A stretch of DNA of 64,000 nt, from NCBI GenBank assembly GCA_016788425.1, contig JAEURQ010000002.1, positions 992,001 to 1,056,000 on the forward strand, in the 5' to 3' direction. The notes below the pieces were generated by a model. That model ran no database searches. It saw only the letters and a program-made list of their open reading frames with translations, and had not been told where the DNA came from. Numbering within the stretch: position 1 is the stretch's first letter; every line of letters starts with the position of its first letter. This document shows, in pieces, positions 35,030-42,169 of this stretch. A program made the translations under genes and the position numbers. This DNA is from Chthonomonas sp. GTDB taxonomy: Bacteria > Armatimonadota > Fimbriimonadia > Fimbriimonadales > Fimbriimonadaceae.

Positions 35030-35769
35030 TATTCCATCTTAAAAACGGTTCGCTTGAAGAACTCGATGAAGATGTAGAAGAGGCGGTCAATGACGAGCGT
35101 AAAGCGCATCAGAACCGTGCTGCCGAAGATCGCGCCAAGGCCGACCATCAGGATGTAGCGACCCAGTTTGTTGGTGCTCGCAATGAACTTGTTCTTCAAG
35201 TCGAAACTAAAGAAGAAGTAGCTGAGAACCGTGATGAAGGTGATGACCAACGCCAGGTTCGTCAAGGCTTCGCTCGGATAGACCTCCGCCCCGATTCGCG
35301 TGATGTCCGCGTTGCTCAGACCTGCGGTTCCCGGAACCGTAAACCGCGTCATGTTGGTCGGATAGATCGGCTGCATCGTGTTCAACAGCTGCGGAATCCA
35401 ACCGTTGTTGAACACCTGAATCTGCTGACCCGCCCAAAGGCCGATGATGATGAGGATCGGAATCCGGCTCATCCACGCGTTCTTCTTGCTGAACGCCATG
35501 TAGCCCATCATCGCGATCGGCAGCAGGGCGGCGTACATCCAAAACGCGGGCTGAGTATCAGCCGCCGTTTCGCCAACGCGCCCAAAGGCTTGGTCGTACC
35601 AGTCAGTGCGAACTGTTTCCTTCCAGTAGCTGATGATCGCGAAGCCGCTCGCCAGACCCAGGAAGATGTGCTCGACCAATCGGTAGAACTTGTTTTCCCG
35701 GTAGAGAACCGAGTAGAGGCCGATGGTAACCAGGACCCCAGTGACAATTTTCAGTGTGCCGTAGTCCAT
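35029..35769 (-). CDS. Membrane protein of the DUF6754-associated cluster (last gene)
   Basis: A 246-residue membrane protein with about six helices (near residues 7-24, 31-48, 76-94, 103-120, 168-188, 202-222). A loop of about 50 residues between helices 4 and 5 (NNGWIPQLLNTMQPIYPTNM) probably faces outside. The N-terminus LKIVTGVLVTIGLYSVLYRE and the RLVEHIFLGLASGFA segment look conserved-type rather than random. No known family recognised. It lies 1 nt after the previous gene and overlaps recO by one base. Confidence 0.75.
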   Translation of the reverse strand: MDYGTLKIVTGVLVTIGLYSVLYRENKFYRLVEHIFLGLASGFAIISYWKETVRTDWYDQAFGRVGETAADTQPAFWMYAALLPIAMMGYMAFSKKNAWMSRIPILIIIGLWAGQQIQVFNNGWIPQLLNTMQPIYPTNMTRFTVPGTAGLSNADITRIGAEVYPSEALTNLALVITFITVLSYFFFSFDLKNKFIASTNKLGRYILMVGLGAIFGSTVLMRFTLVIDRLFYIFIEFFKRTVFKME

Positions 35770-35770
35770 G

Positions 35771-36730
35771 TTATTTGCCTCCGTTCCGCTTACTCATCAG
35801 GAGTCCAACGTTGCCGATGATCACGAGGATGATCAGCAAGGCTAAAGCAAAGTGCAGGGCCGGATAGTAGGCCATCGCCCGATCCATGTTTTTCTTACCC
35901 GGGAAGCCTTCGATGTACTTGCCGGCGTACTTGGGATTGTTCGTCTTGACCGCTTCCTTGGGAGCGGACGCCAAACTTTCGTGAGCGAGGCCGCGCTCCA
36001 TCATGCCTTCGATGTCGTACACGCCCTTAATCCCGCCGCTCAGGCCAGTGAGCTGCCCGGATTTGTGATACGGGAGAGCTTCGGGAGACATAACCCCCGT
36101 GAGCATCGCGACGATGGGGATTTTGCCGGCGAGTCGGTCGGTGACGATCTGCCACGAACCGGTGCCGGTGACGATGACCAATGCGCTGAAGTCACTGAGT
36201 TTCTTGACGTTCTGCAAGACCGGTGAATCTTTGGCGAACCCGGGCGAGCCATCCGTCTTAAACGAACGGTTGGCGGCGAGGGCCTTACCCATGTCTTGCT
36301 CAAACGCCTTGACGGTCGCTTCAAGACCGGGCTTTACGCCGAGGTCCACGTAATCGTCCCAGCGCCTGTACTCCTTGCCACCCGCGTCGAGGTTTTCTTT
36401 CGACAATCGAGCGATGGTGGTGCGAGCAACGGCGATGTTAATCGGGTCCACCGAGTAAAAGGCGAACTTGATCTCTTGCCGCATGAGCATGCGCATCAGA
36501 GCTTCGAATTGGCCACCCGATTCGCCGCGTGTGCTCAGCGACCAGTCGGTTTCGATGAGGACCGGTTTATCCTTCGAGAGTTCGCGGAGCGTGGCAAACG
36601 CGTCAATCGAACTCGCCTCGGGCTCATTGGGAATCTTGCAGCTGAGGAAGAGCGGGAGTCCCGCAAACAGAATGAGTAGCACGTACAGTGTGTGCGAGCT
36701 CAAACCTTGGAGCTTTCGTCCGATATCCAT
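35771..36730 (-). CDS. Membrane-anchored alpha/beta domain protein of the DUF6754-associated cluster
   Basis: A 319-residue protein anchored at both ends: an N-terminal helix (residues 14-32, ending in LSC, a poor lipobox) and a C-terminal helix (residues 287-310, LHFALALLIILVIIGNVGLL). The 250 residues between look like a Rossmann-type alpha/beta domain, with strands KPVLIETDW, IKFAFYSVD, ALVIVTGTGSW and IPIVAMLTGVM and an internal repeat-free layout. A glycine-rich segment QLTGLSGGIKGVYDIEG follows. The soluble part most likely lies outside the membrane. Function unknown. Overlaps the upstream gene by one base (TAATG). Confidence 0.75.
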   Translation of the reverse strand: MDIGRKLQGLSSHTLYVLLILFAGLPLFLSCKIPNEPEASSIDAFATLRELSKDKPVLIETDWSLSTRGESGGQFEALMRMLMRQEIKFAFYSVDPINIAVARTTIARLSKENLDAGGKEYRRWDDYVDLGVKPGLEATVKAFEQDMGKALAANRSFKTDGSPGFAKDSPVLQNVKKLSDFSALVIVTGTGSWQIVTDRLAGKIPIVAMLTGVMSPEALPYHKSGQLTGLSGGIKGVYDIEGMMERGLAHESLASAPKEAVKTNNPKYAGKYIEGFPGKKNMDRAMAYYPALHFALALLIILVIIGNVGLLMSKRNGGK

Positions 36731-37650
36731 TAGTTACCCGTCCCCTTTTCGAGTCCCAGCCAGAGTCGCAGGCCCATGGCCAACGCCCCGACGGCAATCC
36801 CGAAGTTAATCGCCCGTAGGCTTCCCGATTGAATCGTCCCGCGAATCCAGGCCGCGATTTCGCTAAGCTTCAAGTTGTTCAACAAGTGAGAGGATTCGCC
36901 TCCGGTCCACCTCTCGACCATGCTCGTCGAAAGTTGCGCGACGGCCCCCATGTTGGCGAGAATCAGGATCAGCGCGGTGGCGAGCAGCACGGTTGATTCC
37001 ACGCTGCGAATGCGGAACGCCCGATAGGCGGCGCTCAGAATGAAGAAGGCGATGATGGAGAACATCGTCGCGTCCATCTGCTGGAACATGCCATCGAACA
37101 GGAAGTCGAACCCGTAGACTGAAAGCCAATTGAACCCACTCAGCTTGGCCCAGTTATCCATGAGCTCAAGGTCGGGATTCAGTTCACGAAGGTGGTAGTC
37201 CCACACGCCGAACGTCAGCATGAGCAGGAACGAAACCAGCAGAACAACACTGAACGACCAGTTCTCCTGCTTCCTTCGAACCCGCGTCACGTGCAGCCTC
37301 ACCAGGCTAAACGTACCAAGCCCAATGAGGAAGGCGGTGAGAACGTTGCTGAACCGGCCGACGTGGGTTGCCCCGTCATCGAGCCAGAACTTGACGGCTT
37401 CCATGGTGTTGCGCGGAAGTTCGCCGGGATCGCGCCCGATCGGATCGGGGAGCAGGTATTGGAAAATATAGTAGCTACCGCAAACAAAGGGGATAACCCA
37501 CAGAATGTACTTGCGGAACTGCGTCGGCAGGAAGTAGCACAGCGCAAAGAATGCGAGGCCGATAAACAAGCCGAGCAGCGTCTTGCCATTGAATCCGGGC
37601 GCGGCTTGCCAGAACGTCAAGTCCTGGGCTTGCATCAAGAATTGGTTCAC
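36730..37650 (-). CDS. Eight-helix membrane protein of the DUF6754-associated cluster
   Basis: A 306-residue membrane protein with about eight helices (for example LLGLFIGLAFFALCYFLP, ILWVIPFVCGSYYIFQYLL, FSVVLLVSFLLMLTFGVWDY, MFSIIAFFILSAAYRAF, TVLLATALILILANMGAV). A long extracytoplasmic-type loop follows the second helix (DPIGRDPGELPRNTMEAVKF). No family recognised. The start is coupled to the DUF6754-like gene by ATGA (37647-37650) and the stop to the next by TAATG, so stoichiometric production is likely. Confidence 0.75.
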   Translation of the reverse strand: MNQFLMQAQDLTFWQAAPGFNGKTLLGLFIGLAFFALCYFLPTQFRKYILWVIPFVCGSYYIFQYLLPDPIGRDPGELPRNTMEAVKFWLDDGATHVGRFSNVLTAFLIGLGTFSLVRLHVTRVRRKQENWSFSVVLLVSFLLMLTFGVWDYHLRELNPDLELMDNWAKLSGFNWLSVYGFDFLFDGMFQQMDATMFSIIAFFILSAAYRAFRIRSVESTVLLATALILILANMGAVAQLSTSMVERWTGGESSHLLNNLKLSEIAAWIRGTIQSGSLRAINFGIAVGALAMGLRLWLGLEKGTGN

Positions 37651-38567
37651 TTCGTGGCCTCCGCCGTTTCCTTCTGTCGCGGATTACGCTCCTTCCACAC
37701 CTCAACTTCTTCCGGAGTCATGGCGTCGGGTGAAAGGTACTTCGTCATCGTAAAATCAGCTTTGCCGTTGTTAATCCATTGGGGCTGTTCACCGTTCGGG
37801 CCAGGATCACTTGGCTTTTTCTCACGCACTTCCCACGAAGTAAGCAGGCTGCCCGCGATCACCAGTAAGGCGCTGGCGATCTTCGCCCAGTCTTGACCCA
37901 CGAGTGAACCGACCAAGATCGGCTCACGCGACAGGTAGGCGCTGGCGGCGTAGTATTCGTCGCCGATGAGAACGTAGTCGCACGAGGCGATGAAGAACGG
38001 GGTTTGCGTGGTCGAGGTCGTGCCCGCCACCTGGATCGCGCCCATGGCGTTGGCCGATTCGGCGAAGATAAGCGATTCGGCAAAGAACTCGCCGAGCAGG
38101 AACGCGGCGGCGACCTTTTCGCGGCGAATGAGGCCGCTTACGCCCGCGGCAAATGCAAACTGCTGGTTCGAAAGGAACTGCACGTAGTCGTTTTGGTAAC
38201 GATCCATCGCGCCTTCCCGCATGTACACGTCGCGGATGACTTCCTGCGCCACGGTAAAGACCGCCGGCTCACCGCAACAAACGCGGATGGGCGTGGCGAA
38301 CTTGATACAGATGCCGGTGACGTATTGAAAGACGTTGAGCGCCTGCACGGCGATGGCGTTGAGGCCACCAAGACCAGGCACCATCAGAACCGGGCGCCCC
38401 ATTTCGGTGGCCCGCCCGACGGCGTCATCAATTGCGTTGAGGCCGGCGATGCGGCGAATAAATAGGTTCCCTCCGGACCGTTTCGCCCGCCATATGTTCA
38501 AGAGAATGAACAGACAGAAGGTGATCGTGATCAGATATGGCACCCAACCATAACCTTGATATTGCAT
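37647..38567 (-). CDS. DUF6754-like membrane protein
   Basis: A 306-residue protein. One N-terminal helix (residues 9-26), then a soluble domain resembling, from memory, DUF6754: MGRPVLMVPGLGGLNA, VAQEVIRDVYMREGAMDRYQ, VQFLSNQQFAFAAGV, FFAESLIFAESANAMGAIQ, IASCDYVLIGDEYYAASAYL and SREPILVGSLVGQD. A second helix sits at residues 238-254, followed by a charged tail. The domain function is unknown to me. It is the most recognisable member of this operon and the handle for finding relatives. Confidence 0.75.
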   Translation of the reverse strand: MQYQGYGWVPYLITITFCLFILLNIWRAKRSGGNLFIRRIAGLNAIDDAVGRATEMGRPVLMVPGLGGLNAIAVQALNVFQYVTGICIKFATPIRVCCGEPAVFTVAQEVIRDVYMREGAMDRYQNDYVQFLSNQQFAFAAGVSGLIRREKVAAAFLLGEFFAESLIFAESANAMGAIQVAGTTSTTQTPFFIASCDYVLIGDEYYAASAYLSREPILVGSLVGQDWAKIASALLVIAGSLLTSWEVREKKPSDPGPNGEQPQWINNGKADFTMTKYLSPDAMTPEEVEVWKERNPRQKETAEATK

Positions 38568-38875
38568 TAGGCGGATTGCTCCTTGTTGTCGGGTTGTAGG
38601 CGCGACTCTTCAAGCGCGTTGATGAGCCGTTCCCAATTCTCCCTTTTGGAGAGAAGACGAGTGTAGTCGTCAAAAGCATCAAAACCCAAAAATGGGATGA
38701 GCATTGGCGATACCGTGACGGCCAGCGTCGCGCCGACATTCGCGAGCGGCTTGTGCATTTCGAGGGCGAAGATAGCGGGAGTCTCCATACGGTACTTATG
38801 CACCCTCGCCGCGATCTTCTCGATCAGTTGATCGATCTGCTCCGGCGTCAGCTCCTCCTTCCAAAGTTCCTTCAT
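38567..38875 (-). CDS. Small protein of the DUF6754-associated cluster
   Basis: A 102-residue protein starting MKELWKEELTPEQIDQLIEK, with one moderately hydrophobic segment near residues 50-65 (VGATLAVTVSPMLIPFLGF). The ATG at 38875 has a very strong Shine-Dalgarno (GGAGG, 4 nt away), unusual in this window; an ATG seven codons upstream lies before that site and is less likely. The first 80 nt overlap the 3' end of the preceding gene in another frame. The stop overlaps the DUF6754-like start as TAATG. Confidence 0.7.
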   Translation of the reverse strand: MKELWKEELTPEQIDQLIEKIAARVHKYRMETPAIFALEMHKPLANVGATLAVTVSPMLIPFLGFDAFDDYTRLLSKRENWERLINALEESRLQPDNKEQSA

Positions 38876-39287
38876 CCTTCCTCCAAAGTCCCGCAATTTT
38901 AGCCAAAACTTCCTCGCGGTTGCTTGAGAATCTTAACCTAACTCCGCGGAAGCGGTCAAGCTTTGATTGCTTAGAAAACGGAGATAAGAGCACATTTGTG
39001 CCCTCATCTTCCACACGTTGCACCAAATCCCAGGTGATTTCACTGGCAATGAAGCCACATTTCGCCTGCGCGGATTTTTCGTCGAGGCGAAACTTAAGCG
39101 GAAAAAACAGTTCGAGCGAGCTTCCGAGAATGGCGAGCAACCCGAACAAACCGGCGATGAGGTTGTGCGTGAGCAGAAATCCGAGCACCCCGACGATCAC
39201 CGCCACCGACCCAACAATCACCCGATTGATAGGCTTGGCCTGCGGCAGCATGACCTGCCATTCCAAGGGTGCCGACTCGCCGCTCAT
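38796..39287 (-). CDS. Two-helix membrane protein with PH-like domain, first gene of the cluster
   Basis: A 163-residue protein: two close membrane helices (residues 21-58, VIVGSVAVIVGVLGFLLT and LIAGLFGLLAILGSSLELFF) followed by a strand-rich region (PLKFRLDEKSAQAKCGFIAS, ITWDLVQRVEDEGTNVLLS, FRGVRLRFSS) resembling bacterial PH/YcxB-like membrane domains. The last 27 residues are low complexity (GADAGADRSTDRED) and are encoded in the 80-nt overlap with the next gene, so they may simply be a by-product of that overlap. It starts 3 nt after the prs stop. Confidence 0.7.
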   Translation of the reverse strand: MSGESAPLEWQVMLPQAKPINRVIVGSVAVIVGVLGFLLTHNLIAGLFGLLAILGSSLELFFPLKFRLDEKSAQAKCGFIASEITWDLVQRVEDEGTNVLLSPFSKQSKLDRFRGVRLRFSSNREEVLAKIAGLWRKDEGTLEGGADAGADRSTDREDRGEGA

Positions 39288-39290
39288 GCG

Positions 39291-40250
39291 CTATCTCCAG
39301 TTTTCGAAGATGCCGCTGACCGATTCGTTGTTATGAATACGGCGGATGGCCTCGCCCACCAGCGGCGCGCAATGCAGCACATGCAGCTTGGGGAATCGCT
39401 TTTCGCTGGCGATGGGAATCGTGTCCGTGACGACAACCTTTGAAATCACGCTGTCTTGCAGGCGCTGGCTGGCGTTGCCGCTGAGCACCGGGTGGCTTGC
39501 GCAAACGATAATCTCGGTCGCGCCGCGCTTCATCAGCTGTTCAGCACCCATCACGACGCTTCCGCCGGTGTCAATCATGTCGTCAATGACCACGCACTTT
39601 TTGCCCGCGACATCACCGATGATTTCGATGATGTCCACCTTGTTGGGTTCGGGACGACGTTTGGCGATGATGGCCAGCGGGGCCTTGAGGCGCTCAGCCA
39701 GGCTTCGAGCGCGACTCACGCCACCCACGTCCGGGCTCACGACCACAACATCTTCTTCGGGGCTGATGGTCTCCTCAAAGTGGCGAGCCAAAATCGGGCC
39801 GGCGTAAAGGTGATCCACCGGGATGTCAAAGAAACCTTGAATCTGTTCGGCGTGAAGGTCCACACAGACAATGCGGTTAGCCCCCGCCACCGTAAGCAGG
39901 TCGGCGATCAGTCGAGCGGTAATCGGTTCGCGCGGCTTGACCTTTTTATCTTGGCGGGCATATCCAAAGTAAGGCATCACCACGGTGATGCGCTGGGCGC
40001 TGGCGCGGCGGAAGGCATCCAGCAAGATCAGCAGTTCCATGATGCTGTCGTTGGCGGGCGCGCAAGTCGGCTGAATCACGAAAACGTCGTTCCCGCGGGC
40101 GCTCTCATCAATCATCAGACGGATTTCGCCGTCGCTAAACTTGGTTGACGTCGCCGATCCCAGGTGAATGCCCAGATAATCCGCGACGCGCTCGCCGAGT
40201 TCGCGGTGCGCGTTGCCGCAGAATAGCCGAAGCCGATTATCCAAGTTCAT
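39291..40250 (-). CDS. prs: Ribose-phosphate pyrophosphokinase (PRPP synthase)
   Basis: The 319-residue enzyme makes PRPP from ribose 5-phosphate and ATP for nucleotide, His and Trp synthesis. Signatures: FCGNAHRELGERVADYLG, FSDGEIRLMIDESARG, QPTCAPANDSIMELL, MPYFGYARQDKK, VDLHAEQIQGFFDIPVDHLY and the PRPP-binding CVVIDDMIDTGGSV. The ATG at 40250 is used, 2 nt after the glmU stop; upstream in-frame codons would extend into glmU. GlmU-Prs adjacency is common in bacteria. It sits between glmU and the uncharacterised membrane cluster in one long transcript. Confidence 0.96.
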   Translation of the reverse strand: MNLDNRLRLFCGNAHRELGERVADYLGIHLGSATSTKFSDGEIRLMIDESARGNDVFVIQPTCAPANDSIMELLILLDAFRRASAQRITVVMPYFGYARQDKKVKPREPITARLIADLLTVAGANRIVCVDLHAEQIQGFFDIPVDHLYAGPILARHFEETISPEEDVVVVSPDVGGVSRARSLAERLKAPLAIIAKRRPEPNKVDIIEIIGDVAGKKCVVIDDMIDTGGSVVMGAEQLMKRGATEIIVCASHPVLSGNASQRLQDSVISKVVVTDTIPIASEKRFPKLHVLHCAPLVGEAIRRIHNNESVSGIFENWR

Positions 40251-40252
40251 GC

Positions 40253-41644
40253 TTAAGGAGTCCCCTTCCGTTGCTTGTAGCGTGCTGCCCATTGTGGTTT
40301 TTCTTCCGTTCTCGCTCGTCCGATTCCGAGCGAATCCGCTTCAATATCCTTGGTGATTGTGCTGCCCGCGGCAATGTATGCGCCGTCACCAATGGTTAAG
40401 GGTGCAACCAACGTGGAGTTGGTCCCGACGAAGGTATTCGCGCCGATGGTGGTTCGGTGCTTGGCATAGCCGTCGTAGTTGCACGTGATCGTCCCGGCCC
40501 CGATGTTTGTGCCGTCGCCAACGGTGGCGTCGCCCAAATAAGCCAGGTGCCCGGCGGCGACTTTGTCGCCAAGCTGAGCGTTTTTCAGTTCCACAAAATT
40601 TCCGATCTTGCAGCCGCGGCCCACGGTGCTTCCGGGCCGGATGTGCGCGTAGGGGCCGACTTTGACTCCGTCGGCGACCTTGGAGGCTTGCACCTGGCTT
40701 TGGCGCACCCAGCACTCGCGCCCAATTTCGGCGTCAATGATGACGCTCATGGGGCCAATGATGGAGCCCGCGCCGATGCGGGTCTTCCCCCGAAGTGTGG
40801 TCATCGGCTCGATCAGGCAATCGGGCTCCAATTCCACGTCGGGCTCAATGAAGGTGGTGGCGGGATCCACGATGGTCACGCCGTTCATGGCGTGCTCGCG
40901 CAGTAGGCGTCGGCGCAGAATTTCGCCGGCCTCGGCGAGTTCCCAGCGGTTGTTGACGCCCTTGAAGATGCTCTCGTCGGGGAACTCGACAATGCCGACT
41001 CGGTCGCCATCTTCCACCATAAACCGCAGCACGTCGGTGAGGAGATACTCCTCCTGAGCGTTGTTCTTGTCCAGCCGAGGCAGAATCGCGCGGAGCCGCG
41101 CCGCATCAAAACAATAGACCGCCGAGTTCACCTCGCCGATCTTGCGTTCTTCTTCGTTGCAGTCCTTGGCCTCGACAATCTTGGCGAAGTCGCCGCTCGC
41201 GTTGCGGACAATGCGGCCATAGTTGCCCGCATCGGGCACGGTGAAGGTCGCGACCACGGCGGCAAACCCGCCCTGGTTGAACAGTTCTAGCACCTGCGCC
41301 AAACCCTCGCGATTAAGCAGCGGCGTGTCGCCGGGCGTCAGCAGGACCGGACCTTCGAAATCCGGCAGGGATCGCATCGCCATTTTCGCCGCGTGCCCCG
41401 TGCCTTCTTGGGTCTCCTGCATCTCGAACAGGTAGTTCGGATCGGTGAGTGAGGCTTGCAATTGGCTCGCGCCATGACCCACCACGAGCACCGGAGTTTC
41501 CACGCCGAGCGCCTTCATCGCGCGGCCGATATGCTCAACCATGGCCAGTCCGCAAACCGGGTGGGCGCACTTGGGCAACTCAGATTTCATCCGGGTTCCC
41601 TTCCCGGCGGCGAGTATCACCCCAGCGACGCGTCTTTGAGCCAT
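40253..41644 (-). CDS. glmU: Bifunctional GlcN-1-P acetyltransferase / UDP-GlcNAc pyrophosphorylase
   Basis: The 463-residue enzyme performs the last two steps of UDP-GlcNAc synthesis for peptidoglycan and lipid A. Residues 1-235 are the uridyltransferase (VILAAGKGTRMKSELPK, QEGTGHAA, GDTPLL, GEVNSAVYCF). Residues 255-463 are a left-handed beta helix acetyltransferase (IRPGSTVGRGCKIGNFVELKN, NYDGYAKHRTTIG with the catalytic His region). Length fits. First gene of the long minus-strand block. A TAGATT box lies 12 nt before the ATG, less ideal than the usual 6-9 nt here. Confidence 0.96.
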   Translation of the reverse strand: MAQRRVAGVILAAGKGTRMKSELPKCAHPVCGLAMVEHIGRAMKALGVETPVLVVGHGASQLQASLTDPNYLFEMQETQEGTGHAAKMAMRSLPDFEGPVLLTPGDTPLLNREGLAQVLELFNQGGFAAVVATFTVPDAGNYGRIVRNASGDFAKIVEAKDCNEEERKIGEVNSAVYCFDAARLRAILPRLDKNNAQEEYLLTDVLRFMVEDGDRVGIVEFPDESIFKGVNNRWELAEAGEILRRRLLREHAMNGVTIVDPATTFIEPDVELEPDCLIEPMTTLRGKTRIGAGSIIGPMSVIIDAEIGRECWVRQSQVQASKVADGVKVGPYAHIRPGSTVGRGCKIGNFVELKNAQLGDKVAAGHLAYLGDATVGDGTNIGAGTITCNYDGYAKHRTTIGANTFVGTNSTLVAPLTIGDGAYIAAGSTITKDIEADSLGIGRARTEEKPQWAARYKQRKGTP

Positions 41645-41791
41645 AAACGAAACGTTAATCTACCCGTTTGAAGCAAAAAGGGGCTGGAAAACTAATCCCC
41701 GCAAAACTACTGGCTTTCCGGCTTAAGCAAGGTTTTCGACCAAAGACTCGCTATAACGGTGGTGTCCGGCAATTTTGCCAAGGAATTTGTT
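41645..41791. promoter_or_regulatory. Divergent region between glmU and the blue-copper gene
   Basis: A 147-bp gap. Plus strand: TATAAC at 41752-41757 would place transcription start near 41764, and AAGGA (41780-41784) is a good ribosome-binding site for the ATG at 41792. Minus strand: TAGATT about 12 nt from the glmU ATG. The middle holds GGGG...CCCC and GGCTTTCCGG-type short repeats that can fold, but no family-specific RNA could be assigned. Confidence 0.4.
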
Positions 41792-42169
41792 ATGCGTATT
41801 TTCGTGTGTCTCGCCCTCGTGGGCTCGTGTGTGGCGGCTCAGGCCGCCCTCTTCAATGTGGATATCCGCAACTTTGCGTTTAGTCCCGACATGCTCACCA
41901 TCAATGTGGGCGACCAGGTGCGTTGGACGAACAACGATTTTGCCCCGCACACCGCCAGCAGCACGGCCGGGCCGATGTCGTTCAACAGCGGGACTCTGGG
42001 CAATGGCCAATCGTTCACCTTTACGTTCACCGCGGCGGGCAGCTACGACTACATGTGCAACTTCCACCACGACATGATGGGGAGCGTGAACGTGGTGCCG
42101 GAACCTAGTTCGATCCTGGCGATGGGCCTAGCTGGCCTGATCCTGATGCGTCGCCGACGCTCAAACTAA
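41792..42169 (+). CDS. PEP-CTERM-anchored blue-copper (plastocyanin-like) protein
   Basis: A 125-residue exported protein: signal peptide (MRIFVCLALVGSCVAAQA), a cupredoxin domain, and a PEP-CTERM tail (VPEPSSILAMGLAGLILM then RRRR). Type 1 copper ligands can be read: His in FAPHTASS, then Cys, His and Met in YMCNFHHDMMG, matching plastocyanin and halocyanin. The tail is the substrate signal of the exosortase system, which transfers proteins to the cell surface. Likely a surface-attached electron carrier. AAGGA ribosome-binding site. Its last 65 bp overlap the convergent cyclase gene. Confidence 0.88.
   Translation: MRIFVCLALVGSCVAAQAALFNVDIRNFAFSPDMLTINVGDQVRWTNNDFAPHTASSTAGPMSFNSGTLGNGQSFTFTFTAAGSYDYMCNFHHDMMGSVNVVPEPSSILAMGLAGLILMRRRRSN

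Noticed and set aside
41655-41740. Possible c-di-GMP (GEMM-I) riboswitch before the blue-copper gene
   Set aside because: A GCAAAA-ACT-ACTGG stretch after a GGGG/CCCC hairpin is faintly similar, but the second conserved stem and tetraloop receptor are not recognisable.
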